Of a stretch of 64,000 bases of DNA, positions 44,913 through 54,152 are shown piece by piece. Source of the stretch: an uncultured Planctomycetaceae bacterium (GTDB taxonomy: Bacteria > Planctomycetota > Planctomycetia > Pirellulales > Thermoguttaceae); assembly GCA_946408825.1 (NCBI GenBank), contig CAMJTU010000021.1, positions 1-64,000 on the forward strand. The letters run 5' to 3'. The notes under the pieces were generated by a model. That model made no database searches. It worked only from the letters and a program-made list of their open reading frames with translations, and was not told the DNA's origin. Every line of letters begins with the position of its first letter. Position 1 is the first letter of the stretch. Position numbers and translations under genes: made by a program.

Positions 44913-45773
44913 TTATTTATCCTTTCCAGTTTTATCAAATTTAAGGACAAAATCGACAATTGGGGTCGGATCGGGGAGCGAATGAGGATGGTGATCTTGA
45001 CCGGGCTTGAGAATTAACTCAATCGGACCGCCGCAAGATTCGTAGAGTTCTTTAAAGGGTTTCCAGTTTTCGTCGCCGGGGACGACCGAATCGGCGTCGC
45101 CGCAGACGAGGAGGATTCCGACTCCATGATCGGCGAGCTTTTGGCACCCTTCCTTGTTGTCTTTCGGGTTGAGCTTATAGGCGAGCGCCTCCTCTTCCGT
45201 GAGTTCGTAGTTCTGAAGAACGGCGTTCCAGTCGGAATCGCTACGCTTTCCCTTCATGAAGCCGCCGGGCCAACTTTTGAAATCGAGAACGGGGTTGTCG
45301 ATGTAGATCGACGCGACTTCGTCCGGGTATTGGAACGCCCAGTTCGTCGTGTAGAGACCGCCGCGGCTCATGCCTTCGAGATTCGCGGTCTTGGAGAGTT
45401 TCAGCTCTTTTCGGAGCCAAAGGTAATACTTCTGCCAAAGCGCGACCGATTTCGGGGAACCCATGAGCGGCGCCGAGTCGACGTACGCGACCGTATAGCC
45501 GCGTTCAAGCATCGCGCGGTCGAACTGCGGTTCGTGTCCAAAGAATCGGGCGCGCCAAATCCACGGATTTCCGGGCGCCTTCTCCTTCGGGAAGACGACT
45601 TTCGCGTCGCGCCCGTCGAATTTGAAGTTATGAATCTCGTAGCCGAACCAATCGCCGACCTGACCGGGCCAGTCTGTTTTCGGGGCGTCGTCGGCGTCCT
45701 GCGCGACGGCAAAAGACGCGGTCAGCGCAAGCGTCGCCGCGAAGATGAGCGAAAGGAACGCGAGGCGTTTCAT
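44913..45773 (-). CDS. Secreted alpha/beta hydrolase (esterase-like)
   Basis: GGAG lies upstream of the ATG. The signal peptide is about residues 1-24. The nucleophile elbow GMSRGGLYT, an acid region LLVCGDADSVVP and a terminal His region GQDHHPHSLPDPTP form an alpha/beta-hydrolase. It resembles sialate/acetyl esterase-like or glycan-deacylating enzymes; the exact substrate is unknown. Separated from the GH2 gene by 167 bases. Confidence 0.8.
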   Translation of the reverse strand: MKRLAFLSLIFAATLALTASFAVAQDADDAPKTDWPGQVGDWFGYEIHNFKFDGRDAKVVFPKEKAPGNPWIWRARFFGHEPQFDRAMLERGYTVAYVDSAPLMGSPKSVALWQKYYLWLRKELKLSKTANLEGMSRGGLYTTNWAFQYPDEVASIYIDNPVLDFKSWPGGFMKGKRSDSDWNAVLQNYELTEEEALAYKLNPKDNKEGCQKLADHGVGILLVCGDADSVVPGDENWKPFKELYESCGGPIELILKPGQDHHPHSLPDPTPIVDFVLKFDKTGKDK

Positions 45774-45940
45774 CTATTGTTCTCCTTGAATTATGTTCTC
45801 TGACGCGCGCATCGGCGCAAAAGAGAAGCCCGTCCCCCTCTCGGATATCGCGCGCGATTCCTCGGGAAACGGACTTCTTTTGAATTTACGGGACTCGCCG
45901 ATTCAGCGAACCCCACGTCGGATTAGACCGCGTCTGCGGA

Positions 45941-48217
45941 TCACTTTTCCGCCGGAATTTCCTTGACGAGACCGAAGTCGATGTACTGGCCGCCCTCTGT
46001 CTGATGGCAATGGACGGCGACGACGTTCTTACCGACCTTCAGCGCCTTGGCGAGCGCGTCCGTGTCGACCGGAGCGTAATAGTACTGGTTGTAGCCCGTG
46101 AACGAAGCGATCTGGACGCCGTTGATATAGATTTCGGCGTCTTCGTCGTGATACAGATACGCGAGCATGTCGTTCGGATTGGCGATATCGTCGGCGGTCA
46201 GTTCAACGGCGCGACGGATCCAAATATCAGCCGTATTCCACGTCGTGCGGACGTTGGCGCCGGGCGTGCCCGCCGTGCCGAAGCCGCCTTCGCCTTCCTT
46301 CCAAGAAGCGTCGTCGAAGTCGGCGGCGTTCCAGTTATCGGCGGGCTTGTCGAAGGTATACTTCCACGTCTTGGCTTCGTTCTTGGAGCATCCGATAACG
46401 ATCTTCGTCTGGACGGCGGGACCGCGCAGTTTCTCGTTCGAAGCGCGCATCTTGTCCGCCGGATACTTGACCACTTCACGGTCGTAGGACATGAAGCCGT
46501 TGACTTCGATCTCAACGTCGGTCGTCTGCGTGTAGACGGCGGCGGAGAGTCCCTTCGCGATCAGCGGACGCATCGCGTAGTTCAGCGCGTTGTAGCGATT
46601 GAAGAGCGCGTTCTGGTCGGCAAACGTGACGTAGCCCCAGTTCTTGCCGTCTTCCTTCCAGGAGTGACCCTTGACGGGGAGTCCGAGTCCGCCGTATTCG
46701 CCGAGGACGGTCGCGCGGTTCTCTTCGGTCGGGAACATTCCGGGACCGGGATAGTTGTGCATATCGTGAACGTCGCCGCAGGCGCGATCGGTCCAGCCGG
46801 AAGCGCAGTCGACGAGGCGCGTAGGATCGAGCTTCTTGCAAAGATCGACGATGCGCGGCGTGTCAAACTGACCCCAACCTTCGTTGAAGGGGACCCACAT
46901 CACGATGCAGGGGAAGAAGTCGAGCGCGTCGAACATCTGACGAAGCTCGATTTCATAGTACGCGACCGATTCCGGCGAGCGGTCCGCGTCAGGCGCGTTG
47001 CCGCTGATGTAGTGCGCCGTGTCGCCGCTAGGCATATCCTGCCAGACGAGCATGCCCATCTTGTCGCACGCGTAGTAGTAACGCGCGGGCTCGACTTTGA
47101 TGTGCTTGCGGAGCATATTGAAACCGAAGGACTTGAGGACTTGAAGGTCGTAGACCATGCCCTCTTCGGTCGGCGGCGTGTAGAGACCGTCCGGCCACCA
47201 GCCTTGATCGAGCGGACCGTGCTGGAAGACGAACTCGTTGTTGAGCATCATGCGCGTGATTCCGTCCTTGTCCTTGCCAAGGGAGGTCTTGCGCATCGCG
47301 TAGTAGGAGCCGACCTTGTCGATCGTCGCGCCGTCCTTGTCGAGAAGGGAGACGGAGAAGTCGTGGAGCGTCGGGCTGTCGGGAGTCCAGAGCGCGGGGT
47401 TCGCTTTGATCGTGACGGAAGCTTTGCCGGAGACGACCTTCGCCTTCTGGCTATTGACGACGACGAACATGCCTTCGGCGTTCTCGGCGTCGACGTCAAT
47501 CCGGACGGTCATGTCGTCGATATCGGCGATCGGGCGAACCTTCGTAATGTGCGCCTTCGGAACCGCTTCAAGCCAAACGGTCTGCCAGATACCCGTGACC
47601 GGCGTGTACCAAATCCCGTGCGGGTTGTTGAGCTGCTTGCCAATACCCTGGACGCCTTCGTTCGTCGGGTCCCAGACCTTGACGACGAGTTCCTGCTTGC
47701 CTTCCGCCTTGACGGCGCGGGTCAAATCGACCGTGAAGGGGCAGTATCCGCCTTGGTGGCTGCCGACCTTGACGTCGTTAAGGAAGACGTCGGCGCGCCA
47801 ATCGACGGCGCCAAACTGCAGAAGAATCTGCTTGCCGGCCCAATCGGCGGGAATATCGAACGTCGTCTTATACCACAGGTTGTTCTTCGCGCCGACGGAC
47901 TTCGCAACGCCGGAAAGCGCGGATTCCGCGCAGAACGGGACGAGAATCTGTCCCTGAGCCGCTTCGAACTTTTCGCCGATCGGCAGGATCGCGTAGTCCC
48001 AAAGACCGTTGAGATTGACCCAGTTGTTTTCACGAGTCATCTGGGGACGCGGATACTCGGGCAGAGGTTGATCCGCTTTAACGTCCTTAGCGAACTTGGA
48101 GAGAAGGATTCCTTCCGCGGGCTTCCACTCGGCGGCGGAAGCGGACGAAAGGGCGCACCACGCGACGGCGACGCCGACGAGAAGAGCGACGGATCGGAGC
48201 ATGAACGATTTATTCAT
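45941..48217 (-). CDS. Secreted glycoside hydrolase family 2 enzyme
   Basis: AAAGG precedes the ATG; the signal peptide is about 1-28. The sugar-binding domain (WVNLNGLWDYAILP, AVDWRADVFLNDVKVGSHQGGY), an immunoglobulin-like domain and the TIM barrel follow. The acid/base Glu is in MWVPFNEGWGQFD and the nucleophile Glu in TVLGEYGGLG. A C-terminal galactose-binding-like domain ends the protein (TADIWIRRAVELT, ending FGLVKEIPAE). Likely beta-galactosidase, beta-glucuronidase or similar; the specificity cannot be read. Codon use is strongly biased (TTC, GTC, ATC), which suggests high expression. Confidence 0.9.
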   Translation of the reverse strand: MNKSFMLRSVALLVGVAVAWCALSSASAAEWKPAEGILLSKFAKDVKADQPLPEYPRPQMTRENNWVNLNGLWDYAILPIGEKFEAAQGQILVPFCAESALSGVAKSVGAKNNLWYKTTFDIPADWAGKQILLQFGAVDWRADVFLNDVKVGSHQGGYCPFTVDLTRAVKAEGKQELVVKVWDPTNEGVQGIGKQLNNPHGIWYTPVTGIWQTVWLEAVPKAHITKVRPIADIDDMTVRIDVDAENAEGMFVVVNSQKAKVVSGKASVTIKANPALWTPDSPTLHDFSVSLLDKDGATIDKVGSYYAMRKTSLGKDKDGITRMMLNNEFVFQHGPLDQGWWPDGLYTPPTEEGMVYDLQVLKSFGFNMLRKHIKVEPARYYYACDKMGMLVWQDMPSGDTAHYISGNAPDADRSPESVAYYEIELRQMFDALDFFPCIVMWVPFNEGWGQFDTPRIVDLCKKLDPTRLVDCASGWTDRACGDVHDMHNYPGPGMFPTEENRATVLGEYGGLGLPVKGHSWKEDGKNWGYVTFADQNALFNRYNALNYAMRPLIAKGLSAAVYTQTTDVEIEVNGFMSYDREVVKYPADKMRASNEKLRGPAVQTKIVIGCSKNEAKTWKYTFDKPADNWNAADFDDASWKEGEGGFGTAGTPGANVRTTWNTADIWIRRAVELTADDIANPNDMLAYLYHDEDAEIYINGVQIASFTGYNQYYYAPVDTDALAKALKVGKNVVAVHCHQTEGGQYIDFGLVKEIPAEK

Positions 48218-48530
48218 CGATCGCCTTTCAGTAGAGGGGGGGAAAGAGCGCGCCGCGCCGACGACGATCCTCGGCGTGACGACGACTCACAGTTAAATCA
48301 TTGTCTATATTTTGCTACGGCGGCGCGCGAAACAAACGTCCTTGAAACCGCCGATCGTTTATTAAGTTTAGAACGCAAACCCACAAAACTCGCGATTTGC
48401 GACGCGTTTCTTAACTCGCGTTCCAGTCTTAACATTTCGCGTTTAAACGAGCGCTCTTCGCTCTATTGTAAACGAAATCAAAATCGTCGCAATGACGGCG
48501 CGAGGCGTATTCTGCGAAAGAGTCGAAAAC
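48218..48530. other. Non-coding leader region of the GH2 gene
   Basis: No gene is seen; only a weak promoter (TTTCGC, 17, TATAGA on the minus strand) can be proposed. Confidence 0.3.
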
Positions 48531-48562
48531 GAAAAAGAGGGGCGCCCGGTTTCGAGCGTCCC
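48531..48562 (-). terminator. Intrinsic terminator after the sugar epimerase-like gene
   Basis: On the minus strand GGGACGCTC pairs with GGGCGCCCC (plus 48539-48547 with 48554-48562; one A-C mismatch and a G-T), followed by TCTTTTTC. Confidence 0.7.
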
Positions 48563-48575
48563 TCCGCCAATTATG

Positions 48576-49619
48576 TCATCGCCACCCGCAGGCGTCGCGG
48601 ACGTTTTTCATCGCTCCGAGAACGTCGTTCCAGGTCTGCGGATTCGTCATCGCGCTGTTCGGGAACATGCAGCCGTCCCAGCAGAGGTGGTTGAAGCGAC
48701 GCGTCGGCTTACCGTCTTCCATGAGCCAGAATTTCGCGTATTTCGTAATATCGAGCTTGCCGTTCGGGTCCTTCGGAAGGCAGTGGCGTCCCGTCTTATC
48801 GTGGGCGCCGCTTCCAAAGACGGTTCCGTCGTTCTGCGCGACGTGGAAGTCGACGGTCCACGGACGGAGCGCGTCGGTCATCTTCTTATACGCTTCGTCG
48901 TAGACTTCCGTCTGATCCCACGTGAAATCATCGGGCAGAAGTCGGTCTTCCGGCGCGTTGGCGCCAAGGAGGAAGAGGTTCGTGTGAGACATGTCCGCTT
49001 GGAACCCGAGAACCTGCGGCAGATCGACCATTTCGAGGACCTGAAGGCAACGTCGCCAGCTATGCATGCCGCCCCAGCAGACTTCGCCTTCCATTGCGAG
49101 CATTTCGTCGTATTTCATCGCGATTTCGCAAGCGCGCTTGAACGTGTCGACGATCAACTTCGTATTCTCGTCGGGGTCTTTCGCCCAGTCGTCGACGGAA
49201 CACGAGGAGTCGATGCGGACGACGCCGTTCGGACGGACGCCTTTGGCGCGAAGCGCCGCGCCGATCGCGCAACCCTGTTCGACGGCCGCGAGGAACGCGT
49301 CGCGTTTCGATTCGTCGCCAATCGCGGAACCGGACCAAACGTTTGCGACGAACGAGCCTACCTCGAGTTCATATTTGCCGCAAAGTTCGACGATTCGGTC
49401 GATTTCGGCGTCTTGGTTCGACGTGTCGAAATGGGGCGGCGCGAGGAAGAGATCAAACCCGTCGAATTTCACGCCGTCGACCTCGGCGCCCTTAGTGAGT
49501 TCAAGCATCGTCACGAGGTCGATGCACGGCTCGGCGTCTCCAACTCCTTTGCCGACGACCCCCGGCCACGTTGCGTTATGAAGTTTTGGATATTGATGCG
49601 ATTTGGCGTTCTGCGACAT
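48576..49619 (-). CDS. Sugar phosphate isomerase/epimerase-family protein (xylose isomerase-like TIM barrel)
   Basis: The ATG has GGGAGGG upstream. 347 residues, cytoplasmic. The barrel residues are typical of the AP-endonuclease-2/IolE-like superfamily: ACEIAMKYDEMLAMEGEV (metal Glu), LGFQADMSHTNLFLLG (Asp and His), VDFHVAQNDG (His) and FNHLCWDG. Such proteins isomerise or epimerise sugars and cyclitols, or act on keto-glycosides. Its expression is probably independent: it has its own promoter and terminator. Confidence 0.85.
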   Translation of the reverse strand: MSQNAKSHQYPKLHNATWPGVVGKGVGDAEPCIDLVTMLELTKGAEVDGVKFDGFDLFLAPPHFDTSNQDAEIDRIVELCGKYELEVGSFVANVWSGSAIGDESKRDAFLAAVEQGCAIGAALRAKGVRPNGVVRIDSSCSVDDWAKDPDENTKLIVDTFKRACEIAMKYDEMLAMEGEVCWGGMHSWRRCLQVLEMVDLPQVLGFQADMSHTNLFLLGANAPEDRLLPDDFTWDQTEVYDEAYKKMTDALRPWTVDFHVAQNDGTVFGSGAHDKTGRHCLPKDPNGKLDITKYAKFWLMEDGKPTRRFNHLCWDGCMFPNSAMTNPQTWNDVLGAMKNVRDACGWR

Positions 49620-49680
49620 GACGATCCCTCCCTAAGAGTTTCGTTTCGTGAAATGAGTTGACCGTTTTACGAACGCATCA

Positions 49681-49709
49681 ATGCTAACACAACGCAAAAC
49701 GCGATTCAA
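49681..49709 (-). promoter_or_regulatory. Promoter of the sugar epimerase-like gene
   Basis: Minus strand TTGAAT (49704-49709), 17-base spacer, TAGCAT (49681-49686), about 62 bases before the ATG at 49619. Confidence 0.6.
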
Positions 49710-49990
49710 GCGTTTTCAAGTCAGAAATGACGTTTTTTCTAATTTTACGGTCGGGAAGTCCCGAATGACGCTATTCGCCTCACAGCTCGCGACAACGTCG
49801 GAGCGCGAACAGACGAAAACGCCGAATCCGCGTTCGTTAACGGCGGGCGTTTAGTCGAGCGGCATGAAAAAAACCGCGACGAAACGCCTGTCGAAGGCGG
49901 GCTTTATGCTTTACGCTTTAATACCTTCGATATTCCGCCCTTCTGAGGGACGACTTGAGTTTACGCCGCAGACGTGTAACGAATCAGTTC

Positions 49991-50026
49991 GTCGCCGCTG
50001 ACGATCGGCGACCTAGAGTTTTCGCC
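49991..50026 (+). repeat. Intergenic hairpin repeat, copy 3 of 3
   Basis: GTCGCCG (49991-49997), 8-base loop, CGGCGAC (50006-50012), CTAGAG, TTTTCGCC. It lies immediately past the tsaD stop, in the same orientation as the other copies. The preceding 49710-49990 part of this gap shows no gene. Confidence 0.7.
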
Positions 50027-50036
50027 GGAACGCGAT

Positions 50037-51104
50037 TTAGCGCAGTTCCGCGCTGCGGCGAATACCCTCCGCCGCAAGGTCGCGGTCGCGAACCAGCCCG
50101 GGCGACACGTCGAGGTCAAGGTCGGCGAAAAGCCCCGCCTTATAGCGTTCGAGCGCAATCGCGCCCATCACGGCGTTGTCAGTACAGAGTTTCGGAGGCG
50201 CGATAAAGAGCTTAAACCGATATTTTTCCGACGCTTCGAACGCCTTCTGACGAAACCGAGCGTTCGCCGCGACGCCGCCGCCGACGCAAAGCGTTTTCAT
50301 CCCGCATTTCCGTAGCGCCTGAACCGCTTTTCCGACGAGACAGTCGCAGACCGCCTCCTGAAACGACGCCGCGACGTCGGCGCGTTCTTGCTCTGAAATT
50401 TTTTGCGTCGAAAAATCAACGCGTCCGACCCCGGCGAGCTTATAACGAACCGCCGTTTTCAGACCGCTGAAGCTGAACTGCAATCGGTCGTGATCGTTGA
50501 GCATGGGACGCGGGAAGTCGTACGCTTTCGGATCGCCCTTCTCCGCCGCCCTCTGAATCGACGGGCCGCCGGGATACGGAAGACCGAGCATCGCGGCGAC
50601 CTTGTCGAACGCCTCGCCCGCCGCGTCGTCGATCGTCGCGCCGAGCGGTTCGAAATCGATCGGCCCCGCGCATCGATACAGACTCGAATGTCCCCCGCTT
50701 ATGATCAGCCCGACGCAAGGGAACGGATCTTCGTCGAACGCGACGCGGCATGCGTAAACGTGCGCCTGAAGATGATTGATCGCAATCAGCGGCTTATTCG
50801 CCGCGACGCAGAGCGCCTTTGCCGCGGCGAGTCCGACGAGGAGCGACCCCGCCAGTCCCGGCTCGTTGACGACCGCGATCGCGTCCAGCTCGTCGAGCGT
50901 AATTTCCGCCTGACGGAGCGCGTCGGCGACGACGGGAAGAATCGCCTCCATGTGCGATCGGGACGCGATTTCCGGCACGACGCCGCCGTAGAGTTTATGG
51001 ACGTCGATCTGCGTCGCGAGGGACGAGCCGAGGACGCGTCGCGCGTCGTCGACGACGGCGGCGGCGGTCTCGTCGCAGCTCGATTCGATCGTAAGTATCT
51101 TCAT
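50037..51104 (-). CDS. tsaD: tRNA N6-adenosine threonylcarbamoyltransferase
   Basis: The ATG at 51104 gives the standard MKILTIESSCDETAAAVVDD; longer frames overlap the glycosyltransferase remnant. Conserved parts are INHLQAHVYA (iron/zinc His pair), IISGGHSSL, FSFSGLKTAVRYK and GGVAANARFR, with TDNAVMGAI near the end. It transfers the threonylcarbamoyl group to A37 of ANN-decoding tRNAs with TsaB and TsaE, which are not in the window. The preceding ribosome-binding site is weak (GAGAAACC). Confidence 0.96.
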   Translation of the reverse strand: MKILTIESSCDETAAAVVDDARRVLGSSLATQIDVHKLYGGVVPEIASRSHMEAILPVVADALRQAEITLDELDAIAVVNEPGLAGSLLVGLAAAKALCVAANKPLIAINHLQAHVYACRVAFDEDPFPCVGLIISGGHSSLYRCAGPIDFEPLGATIDDAAGEAFDKVAAMLGLPYPGGPSIQRAAEKGDPKAYDFPRPMLNDHDRLQFSFSGLKTAVRYKLAGVGRVDFSTQKISEQERADVAASFQEAVCDCLVGKAVQALRKCGMKTLCVGGGVAANARFRQKAFEASEKYRFKLFIAPPKLCTDNAVMGAIALERYKAGLFADLDLDVSPGLVRDRDLAAEGIRRSAELR

Positions 51105-51217
51105 TGTGGTTTCTCGCGTCGATTGGAATTCAAAAACAAATCGCCGCCGCGTTCTGAGCGCGACGGCGTCGTTTTTTATAGTCGATTGACGGGAGGCGTC
51201 AACGGGCGGGGCTGAAA

Positions 51218-51700
51218 TCACCGCTCAATTCGTTCGGGCCCTTCGACGAGCGCGCGCGCGAGCCCGAACTCGTCGGGAATGCGAAAATCGGGGCGACGAT
51301 AGGCCTCGTCGAGCCGCGCCAAGACCATCTGACGATCGCCGGGACGCGCGGGGTGAGTGAAATGATACGCGAGCGCCAGATGTCGGATTTTATACCAGCC
51401 GACGCCCGCGCGATTCAAACGAATTTGAAAATCGAGGTCGTCGCCGCCGTAACCGACGTAACGTTCGTCGAAGCCGTTGACCGTTATGGCGTCTTCACGC
51501 CAGAATGAAAAATTGGCGCTGAAAATTTCCGGATTATTTTCCGGCGTGACCGGAACGTTAGGCTTATTCGGATACGAAGTCAGCGAAGAAAGAAAATGGG
51601 AGCGAATCGCATGAAGGCGCTTGGTCGTATGGGGTGTAAAGACCGAAAAATTTAGCAGAAAATAGAAACAGACCTCTTCTTCATGAACGCATTTACGTTT
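51218..51700 (-). pseudogene. 5'-truncated family 2-type glycosyltransferase remnant
   Basis: The frame stays open from 51700 down to the TGA at 51218, 160 codons, and carries the C-terminal galactosyltransferase-like signature: NPEIFSANFSFWRED, TVNGFDERYVGYGGDDLDF, then GVGWYKIRHLALAYHFTHPA. The N-terminal GT-A half with the nucleotide-sugar site is absent; the frame meets a TAA at 51701-51703, and no ATG or GTG is available. The only in-frame start would be a TTG leaving 66 residues. I read it as a remnant cut at its 5' side by the plus-strand GT8 pair. It is not translated as a working enzyme. Confidence 0.75.
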
Positions 51701-51790
51701 TTATCTTGCGAGGCGCGCGCAATTTCATTAGACTCAGCGCGGCGCCGAAGTTTTCGCGGCGTGAACCGAACCTTGCAAGTAGGGAACATC

Positions 51791-52702
51791 ATGACGCAAA
51801 ACGAAGAAAAACCTAGAGAAACGATTGAAGTATTGCTCGTGTCAGACGCGAATTACAGCGCTTTTTTGGCAACGACGATCGCCTCTATTCTCAAGAACGC
51901 TGAATCTGAAGACTCGTTGCGATTTCATATCGTTGACGCCGGACTTAAAGAATCTGACTACAAGGCTATCGAAGAACTTAAGAATCTTCGTTCGTTTGAA
52001 GTCGTCTACTACACTCCTGATCTACACGAATATACAAAATATCTCTGCGGCGATATTTCGACCTTTCCCATCGTTGTCAATCACCGTCTTTTTGCCCCGA
52101 ACTTTTTGCCCGAGACGCTCGGCAAGATCATTTATATGGATGTCGACGTCGTCGTGTTGTCGAGCCTGCGCGAACTCTGGGAAACTCCAATTGACGAATC
52201 GTTTGTTGCAGCGGCTCCCGATCTCAAAATGCGACCGTCGCATCGTAAAGCGATAGGGCTGACGGAAGAATTTCCTTACTTTAATTCTGGGGTTCTTTTG
52301 ATGAATCTCAAGAAATGGCGTGAAGATAAGATCACGGAAAAACTTCTAAAAATTGCCGACGAGATTAAAAAGAACATTGATTTTCCCGACCAGGACGTGC
52401 TCAACGTCTACGCGTTCCACAACGGTTTCCAAAAGCTTCCAGAGGGTTGGAACGTCCATCCTCGTGATTATGTCGAGGACAAAACGCATTTGCTCCACTA
52501 TATGGGCACACGCCAGCGATGTCCTCGTCTTGATATTCTTTATGGATACGCCGCGCTCACGCCTTACAGACGCCTTCCGATGCAGTCACGTTGGCGGCAG
52601 ATTAATCTCGGGATCAAACGCGCTATCTGCAACACCCTCTGTTTCTTTTTATTTCCACGTAAAATACGGCGCGCGATTCGGCGTCAGTTCGTATTGCGCT
52701 AA
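51791..52702 (+). CDS. Glycosyltransferase family 8 protein
   Basis: The ATG at 51791, with AGGG upstream, is preferred to the 51683 frame start. GT8 marks are VLLVSDANYSAFLATTIASIL, the metal-binding DVD in KIIYMDVDVVVLSSLREL, and FNSGVLLMNLKKWRE. It probably adds galactose or glucose to lipopolysaccharide-like or surface glycans. Its nearest relative is the next gene. Composition is more AT-rich than the left half of the window. Confidence 0.88.
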   Translation: MTQNEEKPRETIEVLLVSDANYSAFLATTIASILKNAESEDSLRFHIVDAGLKESDYKAIEELKNLRSFEVVYYTPDLHEYTKYLCGDISTFPIVVNHRLFAPNFLPETLGKIIYMDVDVVVLSSLRELWETPIDESFVAAAPDLKMRPSHRKAIGLTEEFPYFNSGVLLMNLKKWREDKITEKLLKIADEIKKNIDFPDQDVLNVYAFHNGFQKLPEGWNVHPRDYVEDKTHLLHYMGTRQRCPRLDILYGYAALTPYRRLPMQSRWRQINLGIKRAICNTLCFFLFPRKIRRAIRRQFVLR

Positions 52703-52749
52703 AAAATTATCCGCGCTTTGTCGTCGCTTTTGATTGAAAGAGGAAATTA

Positions 52750-53646
52750 ATGACGTCTCATTGCGTAAATCTTGAAGAAACTGATTTCATCGAAGTCTTG
52801 TTTGTTTGCGATGAAAAATATGGCGCGTTCATGGCGACGACAATCGCTTCCATCCTGAAAAACGCCGCGTCAGACGATCATTTCCGCTTTCATATTGTGG
52901 ACTGCGGTCTTAAAAGGACTTCGCTAGAGGCGATCGACGAACTTAAGAAATCGCGTCCTTTTGAAGTCGTCTACTACAAACACGAATTGCCTAAGAGTCT
53001 TTATTCGATCGATTCAAGGTTTAGTCCTGTCGTTTTTCATCGTCTTTTTGCCGCGAGGTTCCTGCCTGATTCGCTCGATAAAATTCTTTCCCTGGACGTC
53101 GATACCGTCGTGTTGTCGAGTTTGCGCGAGTTATGGAACACGCCTTTAGAAGGCGCGTTCGTCGCAGCGGTGACCGATCGCTACATGTCCGAAGAGCGTT
53201 GCAAGTCTATCGGAATTGAAAACAAGACGTACTATTTTAACGCTGGCGTTCTCCTCATGAATCTCAAAGTTTGGCGCGAGGCGGACGTCGTTGGCAAATT
53301 GCTCGACATTATTCAGGAATTTCAAGGACGTCTTGACTACCTAGATCAGGACGCGTTGAACATCTACGCCAGTCGCAACGGATTTCGTCTGGTCTCGGAG
53401 AATTGGAACGTGCACCCGCTGGATTACGTGGCAGGGCAGACGCAAATATTGCATTATATGGGGTCGCGCCGAAATGTTCCTTGTCTCGATATTCTTTACA
53501 GCTACGCAGCTCTTACCAAATATAAACGTTTGCCGTTTCAGAAAACATCGTATAAGTTTAAGCGCTTTTTATGTCTATTCATGCAACTCTTTCTATTCCG
53601 TCGTAAAGACAGGCGTAATTTAAGAAAGCGTATGGGGGTAAGATAA
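52750..53646 (+). CDS. Glycosyltransferase family 8 protein, paralogue of the previous gene
   Basis: 298 residues, starting MTSHCVNLEETDFIEVLFVC after GAGG, 47 bases past the first copy. DVD motif ILSLDVDTVVLSSLREL; the acceptor end LHYMGSRRNVPCLDILYSYAAL matches LHYMGTRQRCPRLDILYGYAAL of its neighbour, so the pair is a tandem duplication. They likely form one transcript and act in cell-surface glycan synthesis. Confidence 0.88.
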   Translation: MTSHCVNLEETDFIEVLFVCDEKYGAFMATTIASILKNAASDDHFRFHIVDCGLKRTSLEAIDELKKSRPFEVVYYKHELPKSLYSIDSRFSPVVFHRLFAARFLPDSLDKILSLDVDTVVLSSLRELWNTPLEGAFVAAVTDRYMSEERCKSIGIENKTYYFNAGVLLMNLKVWREADVVGKLLDIIQEFQGRLDYLDQDALNIYASRNGFRLVSENWNVHPLDYVAGQTQILHYMGSRRNVPCLDILYSYAALTKYKRLPFQKTSYKFKRFLCLFMQLFLFRRKDRRNLRKRMGVR

Positions 53647-53924
53647 GAGTGATTCCGCATTAAGGTTGTAGTCGGTCGTTATGAGTTTTTCCTTCATGCC
53701 GTAAATGGGCTTTGTTGAATAAATTTCAAAAAAGAGCGCAGTTTTACGGGAACGTTGGCGTATATATTCCGAGTCATATAACGAACAATCAGTATCCCGA
53801 GATAAGAATATGAACAGAGCTCGTAATTGGTCGGAGTATAATGGATTATTTGTCGATCGAGGAAGTATTTCGTTCTGGTTAGGCGCTCCCAAAATGGAGC
53901 TTTCTAATTGAACGTCTTTATTAA

Positions 53925-54143
53925 GGAAAGCGCCTCCTTGACGTCTTCCTTGACACTTCCTTGACACTTCATTTAACATTTTTTATAGAACAGAGTTAGA
54001 AACACTTACAATGTTGTTTTTAACGTTTTACGATGACACTTCCTTTAACATTTTTTACAGAATAGAGTTAGAAACACTTGCAACGTTGTTTTTGACGTCT
54101 TCCCATGATACTTCCTTGACGTCTTCCTATGACGCTTCCGCCA
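53925..54143. repeat. Minisatellite-like repeat region
   Basis: Two 63-base direct copies (53962-54024 and 54034-54097, about 85% identical) share an ACACTTC-TTTAACATTTTTTA core and run through GTTGTTTTT. They are flanked by short units of the type CTTCCTTGACACTTCC and GACGTCTTCC at 53941-53970 and 54095-54140. It lies 3' of the AlbA_2 pseudogene. Between 53647 and 53940 no gene is convincing. Confidence 0.75.
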
Positions 54144-54152
54144 TTCTTATCT

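Noticed and set aside
46004..48694. Long plus-strand frame opposite the GH2 gene
   Set aside because: An antisense shadow of a complete GH2 enzyme with clear active-site motifs on the minus strand.
53620..53979. Minus-strand frame of 119 codons overlapping the GT8 end
   Set aside because: It begins inside the minisatellite, overlaps the stop of the GT8 gene and has no recognisable domain or ribosome binding site.
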